38,590 nucleotides of DNA from Clostridiales bacterium. GTDB lineage: Bacteria > Bacillota > Clostridia > Caldicoprobacterales > DTU083. The stretch covers positions 1-38,590 of the forward strand of contig DUSN01000032.1 of the NCBI GenBank assembly GCA_012842605.1, in the 5' to 3' direction. Positions within the stretch are counted from its first letter, which is position 1, and each line of letters starts with the position of its first letter. The position numbers were made by a program, and so were the translations under genes. The notes under the pieces are model-generated. The model was not told where the DNA came from, made no database searches, and was given only the letters and a program-made list of their open reading frames with translations. This document shows, in pieces, positions 26,046 to 33,918 of this stretch.

Positions 26046-26885
26046 TTATTTTTCGACCAGCAGCATATCTTCTAATACCTGACTAATATTTTGAACCCAA
26101 TCCCCTTTATATAGCTCAATCTCTCCCTTGTCACAGGCCGCAGCTAAATCGGGATCTATGGGAAGTTTTGCCAGAGTCTCTATATTATGCTGCTGTGCAA
26201 TATCGTCAATATGGCTGTCGCCGAATATCCTGTAATCCTTTCCATTGTCAGGGCAATGGAAATACGACATGTTCTCAACCAGCCCTATTATAGGAATACT
26301 CATCATTTCTGCCATACCAACAGCCTTGGACACAATCATGGAAACCAGTTCCTGGGGAGAGGTTACTATAACAATTCCATCCAGCGGTATGGATTGAAAT
26401 ACCGTAAGCGGCACATCTCCTGTTCCGGGAGGCATGTCTATAAAGAGATAATCCAGGCTGCCCCAAACCACGTCAGTCCAGAACTGTTTCACCATATTGC
26501 CTATTATGGGACCCCTCCAGATAACAGGATCCGTATCTTCTTTAAGCAAAAGGTTTACAGACATTATTGAAATTCCTGTCCTGCTTTCGACAGGATAAAG
26601 TCCGATCTCCGACCCATATGCTTTTTCATTTATGCCAAAGACTTTGGGAATGGACGGTCCGGTAATATCCCCGTCCAGAATTCCGATATTATAGCCTTTT
26701 CGTCTCATTGAAACCGCTAGCAGAGATGTTACAAGGGATTTACCCACCCCGCCTTTTCCGCTGATAATTCCAATTACTTTTTTTATATTGGTTAATTCAT
26801 GGGGTTTTGCTGAAAAATCTTTCTTTCCTCTTTTATTACAATCGGTACTGCAGCTTTCACAATTATAATTGCAGCTTTTGCTCAC
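26046..26885 (-). CDS. mrp: Mrp/NBP35 family P-loop ATPase, Fe-S cluster carrier type
   Basis: The 279-residue protein has a Walker A GKGGVGKS (43-50), the switch DGDITGPSIPKVFG and DMPPGTGD, all typical of Mrp/ApbC. Four N-terminal cysteines C5-x3-C9-x2-C12-x3-C16 may hold an Fe-S cluster. The usual C-terminal CPxC is reduced to CPDN (FHCPDNGKDY), so the bridging cluster site between subunits may be altered. Family members bind and transfer [4Fe-4S] clusters in the cytosol using ATP. It lies 37 bp behind the sugar kinase gene. Similar CPDxG forms exist in anaerobes as I recall. Confidence 0.9.
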   Translation of the reverse strand: MSKSCNYNCESCSTDCNKRGKKDFSAKPHELTNIKKVIGIISGKGGVGKSLVTSLLAVSMRRKGYNIGILDGDITGPSIPKVFGINEKAYGSEIGLYPVESRTGISIMSVNLLLKEDTDPVIWRGPIIGNMVKQFWTDVVWGSLDYLFIDMPPGTGDVPLTVFQSIPLDGIVIVTSPQELVSMIVSKAVGMAEMMSIPIIGLVENMSYFHCPDNGKDYRIFGDSHIDDIAQQHNIETLAKLPIDPDLAAACDKGEIELYKGDWVQNISQVLEDMLLVEK

Positions 26886-26922
26886 GTATATGATCCTTCC
26901 TTTTTATCTGCACATTGTGTGC

Positions 26923-27996
26923 TTATCTTTTAACCCTGGCATTTCCTTCCCAAATGCTCCATACCTGCTCTTCATCAGTGGGCTGGGCATAATCGGTAAG
27001 GAATGTTACTGCCATTGCTCCTGTTGCCCATCCAAACTGTATCCATTTTTCCGGTTCCCAGCCTCGCAGTATCCCATAAAGCAAACCGCCTACGAATCCA
27101 TCGCCGCCTCCGATCCTGTCCAGTACCTGTATTTCACGAGGCTGCACAATATGCCAATTATCTCCCTCATGCATAATTGCACCCCATAAGTGGGAGTTGG
27201 CACTGATTACCTGCCGTAAAGTGGTAGCAAATACCGAGGCATTTGGGAATGCCTGCTTGACCCGGCCAATCATTTCCTTAAAGCTTTCTATTTTAGAATC
27301 GATATCCCTGCCTCCTGCCTCGGGTCCCTCTATACCAAAGCACAGCTGAAAATCTTCTTCATTTCCAATAAGTATATCCGCAATTTCTGCAATTTCAGTA
27401 AATACCTTTCTTAATTCATCTTCCCTGTTCTTCCAGAAAGAAGCTCGGTAGTTCAGATCAAAGGATACTCTTGTACCGTATTTCCTGGCATAGCGGGCAA
27501 GCTCAAGGCAAAACATGCTGGTATCATGAGAAAGTGCAGCAATCAGACCTGATAAGTGCAGAATCTGGACGCCTTCCTTGTTAAACAGTTTGTCCAGGTC
27601 AAAATCCTTAGTGCTGAGAGTAAGACCAACCTCTCCGGCACGATCATTATGTACTCTCGGTCCCCTGGGACCATAACCGCTGTCAGCAATATTAAACTGA
27701 TGCCGGTAACCCCACGGACCTCCCTGCGGTACTTCCGCGCCTTCATAAGCCATATTCCTGCTGGACAAATCTCTCTTTATAAAAGCAGCAATAGGACTGT
27801 CCTTGACAAATTTGGTCAGCACTTTAACCGGCAGCCCCAGATAGGACGAAATGCTGGCTACATTGGTCTCAGCACTGGTTGCATGCATTATAAATGTATT
27901 ACCCGAGTAAACCGGTTGTCCGTACAAAGGGGTAATACGTACACCTATACTTGTAGGTACAACCAGGGAATAAGTAAAGTCTTTTCGTAGTTCCAT
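26923..27996 (-). CDS. PfkB family sugar kinase, probably 2-dehydro-3-deoxygluconokinase
   Basis: The 357-residue ribokinase-fold protein has the catalytic anion-hole motif as GGGDGFVGGLLYG (usual GAGDxF) and VSFDLNYRASFW in the nucleotide region. The overall pattern resembles clostridial 2-keto-3-deoxygluconate kinases, which make KDG-6-phosphate from ATP in uronate and pectin breakdown. Another PfkB substrate (fructose, ribose) cannot be excluded. AAGGAGGTTGGACAT precedes the ATG. No KDG aldolase is adjacent; the following genes (mrp, uppP) are functionally unrelated, so the operon looks like a chance grouping. Confidence 0.82.
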   Translation of the reverse strand: MELRKDFTYSLVVPTSIGVRITPLYGQPVYSGNTFIMHATSAETNVASISSYLGLPVKVLTKFVKDSPIAAFIKRDLSSRNMAYEGAEVPQGGPWGYRHQFNIADSGYGPRGPRVHNDRAGEVGLTLSTKDFDLDKLFNKEGVQILHLSGLIAALSHDTSMFCLELARYARKYGTRVSFDLNYRASFWKNREDELRKVFTEIAEIADILIGNEEDFQLCFGIEGPEAGGRDIDSKIESFKEMIGRVKQAFPNASVFATTLRQVISANSHLWGAIMHEGDNWHIVQPREIQVLDRIGGGDGFVGGLLYGILRGWEPEKWIQFGWATGAMAVTFLTDYAQPTDEEQVWSIWEGNARVKR

Positions 27997-28074
27997 ATGT
28001 CCAACCTCCTTATCTTAGCCTTTTGATGGAATATCACATCTTTTATGCAGTTTGTGCTAATCTTCTGTTAATCC

Positions 28075-28103
28075 ATTATTGCATATGATGATATATCTGT
28101 CAA
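28075..28103 (-). promoter_or_regulatory. Promoter of the kinase-mrp-uppP run
   Basis: On the minus strand TTGACA (28103-28098) and AATAAT (28080-28075) are 17 bp apart. A start near 28068 gives a leader of about 70 nt. Confidence 0.55.
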
Positions 28104-28177
28104 TAATGGCAGGAAACACCAGCATAGTCTATTAAACATTTAGCCTTTGTTTCTTTGCATATCAAAAATTTCAATAA

Positions 28178-28312
28178 CCGCGCGAAACAACAGCCAGGAT
28201 CATTGGCTGTCATACCAAAGGGACCCTGGCCACCGGTAAAGATGCTGATATTGCAATCTTTGACTATGATATTCTAATTGTGTGTATAATAATACGATGC
28301 AAGACAGTATAG
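28178..28312 (+). pseudogene. Relic of an amidohydrolase C-terminus (NagA-like)
   Basis: Reading frame 28178-28312 on the plus strand gives ARIIGCHTKGTLATGKDADI and then AIFDYDILIVCIIIRCKTV before a stop. This matches the C-terminal pattern of NagA and related amidohydrolases, (N)PARIxG...KGxLxxGKDADIVIFD...TIxxGKxV. A stop (28175-28177) lies just before it and no start or metal-binding region remains. Only about 44 codons survive on a strand opposite to both neighbours. GlcNAc-6-phosphate deacetylase is the best guess, but dihydroorotase-like or other amidohydrolases share this tail. Confidence 0.6.
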
Positions 28313-28388
28313 AGTAAATATAAAACAGTAACCTGAATGCTTTATTGGCTAGCTGATAAAATCAGTGCGCAGAGACACTACCTAAATA

Positions 28389-29669
28389 CTAAAAATTGCA
28401 TGGTACATATTCAGGGAGTTTCTTTTCAACGAATTCCAGTCTCAATCTTGCAAAGCGCTGCAATCCTGCTTCCAGCTCTATTTCAGGCATTTGATCTCCA
28501 ATGAGAGGTCTGGCATATTTAATGAAGTCATCCGTTACATCAATGCCTGACGGAGCTATCCACTCCCTGGGCAGGTATCTTACACTATTGGCTACAAGGG
28601 TTAAGGGAACATGCTTATATACAACAGCATATGGCTCATCACTTACACGCAATATGGTTGACATTTCTCCGTTTACACCTGACAGAGCAAACTCAACAGC
28701 TTTCCTCCCAAGGATATATGCCTCTTCCCTGTCAATTACAGATGCGTGCATGGAAACCCCTCTCTGAAGAACACCCGGTATTTGACCGGTAGCCTGCCCT
28801 CTGACAGGGAAGCCATGTTGATTAAGCGCATTTACCACGGACTGCATGGCGGTAGTTTTGCTTGCACCATATTCCACATGTCCGAAACCGTCCCTTAACT
28901 GACTGGCAGGGTCAGTCATGTAGCTTTCAGATACCACCACTATGCAGCGTCCGCTTTTTACCAGTTCATTATCTACATTATCCAGCAATTTTTCAATGGG
29001 AATAGCTGATTCAGGCAGATAAAGCTGAAGCGGCATTTCCCTGTGAGGGTCTGCCAGCCGGGAAGCGGCTGTTATGTAACCCGAATCCCTTCCCATAGCC
29101 TGCAATACACTGACGCATTCAGAAGTGCACATGCCTTTGTTTTCTTCATTTACATTCTGTATTATATTAGCCCAATAACGGGCACAACTTCCATAGCCCG
29201 GAGTATGATCGATTATGGTTCTCTCTTCATCACCCAGGTCATTGTCGATGGTTTTCGGCACACCCATGACAGTAAGGTCATAACCTTTTGTTTCAGCTAA
29301 TCTTCTGACCTTATCAGCGGTATCCATGGAATCATTTCCTCCTATGTAGAAGAAGTATCCTATATCATGGGCCATGAAAACTTCTATTATTCGCTCAAAA
29401 TCAGGAGTATTTTTTTCAGTAAGCTTATACCTGCATGATCCGATTGCTCCGGATGCAGGTGTGTTTTTCAGCCTTCGTATCTCGTCCAATGGCTGTTTTC
29501 TCATATCAATCAGGTTTTCCAGAAGCACTCCCTCAATACCGTGGTAAGCAGCATAAACATTGTTAATGTTCTTATCTTCAAAGCAAGCCTCAAGAACACC
29601 CTGCAGTGAAGCATTAATAACAGGTGAAGGGCCGCCTGATTGTGCTACCAGTACATTGCGTTTTTTCAT
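28389..29669 (-). CDS. Pyrophosphate-type 6-phosphofructokinase
   Basis: The 426-residue protein belongs to the PfkA superfamily. GGNDS (110-114) has aspartate where ATP enzymes have glycine (GGDGS), and PKTIDND (138-144) has the lysine typical of PPi users instead of PGTIDND; both predict pyrophosphate as phosphoryl donor. It interconverts fructose-6-phosphate and fructose-1,6-bisphosphate, reversibly with PPi. MGRDSG is present. The ATG at 29669 follows GGGGGGA; an in-frame TTG at 29684 overlaps that ribosome site and is rejected. It is last in a four-gene minus-strand run, 83 bp after the lipoprotein gene. Confidence 0.9.
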   Translation of the reverse strand: MKKRNVLVAQSGGPSPVINASLQGVLEACFEDKNINNVYAAYHGIEGVLLENLIDMRKQPLDEIRRLKNTPASGAIGSCRYKLTEKNTPDFERIIEVFMAHDIGYFFYIGGNDSMDTADKVRRLAETKGYDLTVMGVPKTIDNDLGDEERTIIDHTPGYGSCARYWANIIQNVNEENKGMCTSECVSVLQAMGRDSGYITAASRLADPHREMPLQLYLPESAIPIEKLLDNVDNELVKSGRCIVVVSESYMTDPASQLRDGFGHVEYGASKTTAMQSVVNALNQHGFPVRGQATGQIPGVLQRGVSMHASVIDREEAYILGRKAVEFALSGVNGEMSTILRVSDEPYAVVYKHVPLTLVANSVRYLPREWIAPSGIDVTDDFIKYARPLIGDQMPEIELEAGLQRFARLRLEFVEKKLPEYVPCNF

Positions 29670-29752
29670 GCTATATCCCCCCAACTAAAGTAAGATACCA
29701 TGGTTTATTCTAATTTCATATCACATATACCTGAGAACAGCTATAATTTTAA

Positions 29753-30250
29753 CTACTTCATACCATCCACTATTGCCTGATAAGTTATAGAAACTACTAC
29801 ATCATTTTCTGTAACAAAAGTCAAAGTAGAATCACCCAAGGTATATACATAGGAACCTTCTCCGCCTGTATAATCTTCTCCATATGCTTTTATAACGTCT
29901 TCTGCACTGGATCCGATACATATTCCTTCCGGTGTGCTTACAGAATCATCCTGAAAATAAATGGTGGAAATATAGTCAGTATCATCATCCTTCGGATAGG
30001 TAGTCAATTCAAATCCACTGTAGTAATAGGTTTTGTCCAATCCTTGAAATGCACAGCTTTCAGCCTCAAAATAATCCAGCGGTTCCCCAAGAGCTTCTAT
30101 AACCGGAGCTGCATCTGTATTGACAGGTATCTCAACCCCGTTATATTCAAAGACAAATCTTGTATTCTGTATATCGCCTTGCACCGGCTTTCCGCTGCTG
30201 CAGCCAGCCAGCACTAAAACTATAATCAAAGCAGTTATGATCCTTTTCAT
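29753..30250 (-). CDS. Small secreted lipoprotein, function unknown
   Basis: The 165-residue protein begins with a lipoprotein signal peptide ending LVLAGC (lipidated cysteine at about 17), then SSGK and a beta-rich domain with acidic character (GVEIPVNTDAAPVIEALGEP; GICIGSSAEDVIKAYGEDY). The repeated 'xGSSxEDVIKAYG' style recalls small secreted SmpA/BamE-like or PepSY-like folds, but I cannot assign a family. The ATG at 30250 is preceded by GGAGGACTCAATAT; an in-frame ATG at 30286 lacks a ribosome site and would bury the signal peptide. It follows the adenylation enzyme gene by 53 bp. Confidence 0.8.
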   Translation of the reverse strand: MKRIITALIIVLVLAGCSSGKPVQGDIQNTRFVFEYNGVEIPVNTDAAPVIEALGEPLDYFEAESCAFQGLDKTYYYSGFELTTYPKDDDTDYISTIYFQDDSVSTPEGICIGSSAEDVIKAYGEDYTGGEGSYVYTLGDSTLTFVTENDVVVSITYQAIVDGMK

Positions 30251-30303
30251 ATATTGAGTCCTCCATTTTGCTTTATCTTGTTTCAAGTTGTTATTAAATT
30301 AAT

Positions 30304-31821
30304 TTAGTTATTTTCATACATATGCTGCAGAGCAATGCGATCAATTTTTCCGTTTGATGTCAGTGGCATTCTTTCCAATACTTTTATGGTATTAGGCACC
30401 ATATACCTGGGCAGCCTGCTTTTCATAAAGTCAGCCATCTCGGCAGGAGTAACATCACCCACATAGAACAATACAATTCTGTTCTTTATTTTATCATATA
30501 TACAGCAGGCACTTTTTATATTTGAATGAATATTGGCTGCTGCTTCTATTTCACCAAGTTCTATACGATGGCCCATGTGCTTGATCTGGTTGTCTTTCCT
30601 GGAAACAAACACCAATTCCCCTCTTTCATTATATCGTCCCAGATCACCTGTACGATAAATGATTTCGGGATAAGACTTGTTCAACGGGTTTTGCACAAAA
30701 ACCTCATTTGTCTTTTCAAAATTGTTATAATAACCCAAGCCCAAACGGGTGCCGCGGATGCAGATTTCTCCAACCTCACCCAGCTTAGGCACCTTATTCT
30801 CCTCGTCCAATAATATAATCTCAGTATTGTCAAATGGTTTTCCTATAGGTATTGATTCATCTAAGGAAAAATCACGGTCTACCTCGTAGTAGCATGACAT
30901 GCCAGTGGCTTCTGTAGGTCCATACAGATTTATAAACCTGGCATTGGGCAGATGCTTTCTCCAAATATTGAACTGCCTGATAGGAAATACTTCACTCCCA
31001 AATGCAATGGTATGAAGATATCTCGGCGGATCTTTTTCCATAACACCAAAAGCTGATAACATGGTTAATGCTGAAACCACCCAGCAAATGGTATTTATCT
31101 TATGCTCATTCAAAAAGGCAGCCAACTTCAAAGGAAACATGAAAAGATGCTTGGGAATAATGTATGCTGTTGCACCAAATTTTAAAGTTGGATACAATTC
31201 TTTCAGACAGGCATCAACATACAAAGGGGTTTGGTTGCCGAAAACTGTATTCTCATCTATTCTTAGAATTTCCGACAGGTTTTCTATATAGTCTATTACA
31301 GAACGGTGGCTTGCTGCTACTCCTTTGGGGATACCTGTCGAGCCGGAAGTAAACACAATATACACAGGGTCAATATCCAGCTGCTTGCTTCTTATCTCGT
31401 TCAGCATCTCATCACAAACTGCTGTATTTATTATTTCATCATACAGGTATACATTCCCGCTGTAATCATACTCTTCTACGGACTTTTTAGTTTCCTCATC
31501 GCAGATAACCGCTTTGGGATTTAGATTTTTGAATATGAGATCAATGCGATGTTTTGGCATTTCTTCATCTATCGGCACATAATAGCATCCACTGTAAACT
31601 ACACCGTAAAAAGCAACAATTGTCCTTACATGCCTTCCCATAAAAACAACAACAGGTTCCTTATAATGCCCGTTCTTGTAAAGCAAAGTACCTATAGCTC
31701 TAGAATACTTGTATACTTCTTCAAAAGTTACCTGACTATGTTCGTCTGCATAAGCTGTTTTATTCGGAACTTTGTTTATGATATTTTCCAGATACTCCAT
31801 TACATTTTTCTGCATCTTCAC
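30304..31821 (-). CDS. Stand-alone amino-acid adenylation enzyme (NRPS A domain / DltA-like)
   Basis: The 505-residue protein is a complete ANL-type adenylation domain with no carrier or condensation domain. It has the A3 loop VFTSGSTGIPKGV (156-168), NLYGPTEAT (A5), YRTGDLGRY (A7), the hinge near GHRIELGEIE (A8) and the catalytic lysine in TSNGKIDR (A10). Asp203 in YVDACLKE is placed as the residue that holds the substrate amine, so an amino acid is the likely substrate. No dltB, dltC, dltD or carrier protein is nearby, so D-alanylation of teichoic acid is not supported. GTG at 31821 (5 bases from GGAAGG) or ATG at 31815 may be the start. Confidence 0.88.
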   Translation of the reverse strand: MKMQKNVMEYLENIINKVPNKTAYADEHSQVTFEEVYKYSRAIGTLLYKNGHYKEPVVVFMGRHVRTIVAFYGVVYSGCYYVPIDEEMPKHRIDLIFKNLNPKAVICDEETKKSVEEYDYSGNVYLYDEIINTAVCDEMLNEIRSKQLDIDPVYIVFTSGSTGIPKGVAASHRSVIDYIENLSEILRIDENTVFGNQTPLYVDACLKELYPTLKFGATAYIIPKHLFMFPLKLAAFLNEHKINTICWVVSALTMLSAFGVMEKDPPRYLHTIAFGSEVFPIRQFNIWRKHLPNARFINLYGPTEATGMSCYYEVDRDFSLDESIPIGKPFDNTEIILLDEENKVPKLGEVGEICIRGTRLGLGYYNNFEKTNEVFVQNPLNKSYPEIIYRTGDLGRYNERGELVFVSRKDNQIKHMGHRIELGEIEAAANIHSNIKSACCIYDKIKNRIVLFYVGDVTPAEMADFMKSRLPRYMVPNTIKVLERMPLTSNGKIDRIALQHMYENN

Positions 31822-31901
31822 TCTAACCTTCCCTTGTGTTGTTAATAAAAATATACTGCACTCATAGTTTTGCCCTATTGAATTACGCTATAACCTTTTC
31901 T

Positions 31902-33563
31902 TTATTTATCCGGAGTGGCCGGATACTTGGATTTGTCGAACGTATAATAATTGCGTCCGACCTTATTAGTATAATCTTCTACTTCTTTATCCGTCATCAT
32001 AAAGCCATTTTTTGGAGGAGGGTCACTATGAGGAGAAGCATCAAAATGATACCATCCATCGCCGCAATTGATCAAACTCCAATAGTGCCGGGTTTGGCCT
32101 CCTACCCTGGTAACCATCATGTTATCTATACCCGCTCTGGTTAAAAGTACTTCCCCCAATGAATAATAGGTAAAGCAATCACCTACGCCATACTTAACAG
32201 CTCTGTATGCTTCCTTTATTACACTGGACTTGTCGGAGGTGCCGGTATACTTTATATTTCTCCTTACATATTTAAAAATCTCATAAGCTTTTTCTCTCTT
32301 TGTCATATTGGACTTTGTTATTTTCGCCAGTATATTATCAGCCATCTCATATACCATTTCAGTTGTTACAACTAATTTTTTCACAATGACCTTTGCTTTT
32401 TGAATGGCCTCATTACCCGCTGCATCAACAGCAGTATAGGTAATCTCATATTCACCCGGCTTTCTAAGGTTTACCTTGCTGGAGTTTACCTTGAAATCTA
32501 CTTCGCCATCCTTGTCATCTACTGCTGTAATACCATTTTTGTAAGATACCGATTCACCTTCGAATACTACTATATCCTTTATCCCAGAAAAAACAGGAGG
32601 CTGGGTGTCTTTCTTAACCGTAAGCTTTGCCTGGTATTGAGACTTATTGCCATAAGTATCTTCGAATACTATTGTAACGTCAGTGACTCCTTCTCTTGTT
32701 GTATCAGGTTCTTTGAGAAAAGAGCTTTTTACCTCTGAAACATCAGTGACCTCTTCAATAAATGCGCTGACATCTATGGTATCCCCCAGCCATACTTCCT
32801 GATCTGCGACTTTGGCAGACGGGGGTGTTGTATCCACAACTTCCAAGGTTGAAGTCACAATCCTGTTATTTATATTTAACTTAACTTCATATTCGGCAGG
32901 TTTACTAATGTCCAGGCTGTTCAGATCTGTTACAAAAGTAACAGGCCAATTCCCGTGTTCTACAAAATCCTGAGTAGTCAGAGACATCTGTGTACCGGCC
33001 TCAACCTGCACTGTGCTCTTAACCTCAAGAACGGTAAGATTGGCCGTTAATGTTGTTTTATTTCTGCTGGTATCAGTTAAAATGATATTCACCTTATAAT
33101 TTCCCGGATTTTTTGTATTAGGCTTTTTAGAAAATGCAACAGTTACTTCGGTAGCATCAGATACATCTTTGACAAAGGACTCCGCCTGTATCTCATCACC
33201 TTTTAACACCATAACATCTACTGGCACACCAGCAGGGGGGGTACTATCAACAACTATTAGCTTAGAAGTATAGATTTTATTCCCTATAGCAATTTGCACT
33301 TCATATGTGCCTGGTTTACTCAAATCTATCTTCCGGATGTCTGTTGCATATTCTCCGTTTGCATTTTTATCAAACAGGAACTCCTTAACATCTGCCATAG
33401 GACTTCCAGCTTCAATAATAACCTCATTAACAACCTTAGGTCTGAAAGTCTCATATCCCAAATATCCAACTGCTAACAAAACTAAAGCCCCTAAGACAAT
33501 TGTTAATTTCTTTAGGGACCGCTTCTTCAAATTGATTGCTAATATTTCTGTGACTACGCTCAT
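31902..33563 (-). CDS. Membrane-anchored surface protein with Ig-like repeats and transglutaminase-like domain
   Basis: The 553-residue protein has a short cytosolic tail, one membrane helix (about 19-36), then beta-sandwich repeats of DUF5011/HYR type with recurring VVDxTPP, DVSDATEV and KPGxYEV/KPGEYEITYTAVD phrases (about 45-395). A C-terminal transglutaminase-like core follows, with the triad Cys463 (GVGDCFTYY), His493 (RHYWSLIN) and Asp508 (WYHFDASP). It could crosslink or cleave proteins or peptides at the cell wall (inference). GGAGGAGTC precedes the ATG. It leads the run followed by the adenylation enzyme (80-bp gap). Confidence 0.88.
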   Translation of the reverse strand: MSVVTEILAINLKKRSLKKLTIVLGALVLLAVGYLGYETFRPKVVNEVIIEAGSPMADVKEFLFDKNANGEYATDIRKIDLSKPGTYEVQIAIGNKIYTSKLIVVDSTPPAGVPVDVMVLKGDEIQAESFVKDVSDATEVTVAFSKKPNTKNPGNYKVNIILTDTSRNKTTLTANLTVLEVKSTVQVEAGTQMSLTTQDFVEHGNWPVTFVTDLNSLDISKPAEYEVKLNINNRIVTSTLEVVDTTPPSAKVADQEVWLGDTIDVSAFIEEVTDVSEVKSSFLKEPDTTREGVTDVTIVFEDTYGNKSQYQAKLTVKKDTQPPVFSGIKDIVVFEGESVSYKNGITAVDDKDGEVDFKVNSSKVNLRKPGEYEITYTAVDAAGNEAIQKAKVIVKKLVVTTEMVYEMADNILAKITKSNMTKREKAYEIFKYVRRNIKYTGTSDKSSVIKEAYRAVKYGVGDCFTYYSLGEVLLTRAGIDNMMVTRVGGQTRHYWSLINCGDGWYHFDASPHSDPPPKNGFMMTDKEVEDYTNKVGRNYYTFDKSKYPATPDK

Positions 33564-33610
33564 GACTCCTCCGGTTTCCTGCAGGGTATTTTACCTTGAA
33601 TTTCTTTTTA

Positions 33611-33640
33611 AGAATAGCAAATTAACAAATAACTTGTCAA
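33611..33640 (-). promoter_or_regulatory. Promoter of the transglutaminase-like gene
   Basis: On the minus strand TTGACA (33640-33635) and TATTCT (33616-33611) are 18 bp apart, about 50 bp before the start codon at 33563. Confidence 0.6.
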
Positions 33641-33853
33641 TACAAAGAAAAGCAAGTATAACCCTGCTGTATTTATAAATAGTGGTAACATATACTACTT
33701 TTCAATAATAAACCCTATTATATCGACTAATCTGCAGGTGATTTAGTTTCATAGTAAATATTAATATATTATTAATAATTATTGACACTATTTTTGTATT
33801 TCTATTCTTTAAACAAAAACGTTTATATGTAATATCCAACTATTATTAATATG

Positions 33854-33862
33854 TGGTATAAT
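33854..33862 (+). promoter_or_regulatory. Extended -10 promoter of the RND pump
   Basis: TGG-TATAAT is a full extended -10 element (TGnTATAAT). No good -35 box lies 17 bp upstream, which such promoters tolerate. The start codon at 33919 is about 50 bp beyond the expected start. Confidence 0.5.
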
Positions 33863-33918
33863 CACTTATTGTAGTTAATGTAATACTTGTATGAAAATCA
33901 TATCAGGAGGAACATTAT

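Larger units (their letters stand above)
27997..28388. other. Intergenic region (392 bp) with a gene relic
   Basis: It contains the minus-strand promoter of the kinase run (28075-28103) and the plus-strand amidohydrolase relic at 28178-28312. The rest is A+T-rich, with no complete reading frame or RNA gene that I recognise. Confidence 0.6.
33564..33918. other. Divergent intergenic region (355 bp)
   Basis: A very A+T-rich stretch between the minus-strand surface-protein run and the plus-strand RND pump. It holds one promoter for each direction (33611-33640 and 33854-33862). No operator, RNA family or reading frame stood out. Confidence 0.6.

Noticed and set aside
28389-29669. GGNDS as a damaged phosphofructokinase active site
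   Set aside because: The aspartate that marks PPi use is kept and GGNDS occurs in clostridial PPi enzymes as I recall, so the enzyme looks intact.
30304-31821. Annotation as dltA of a D-alanylation operon
   Set aside because: No dltB, dltC or dltD and no carrier protein are in the neighbourhood.
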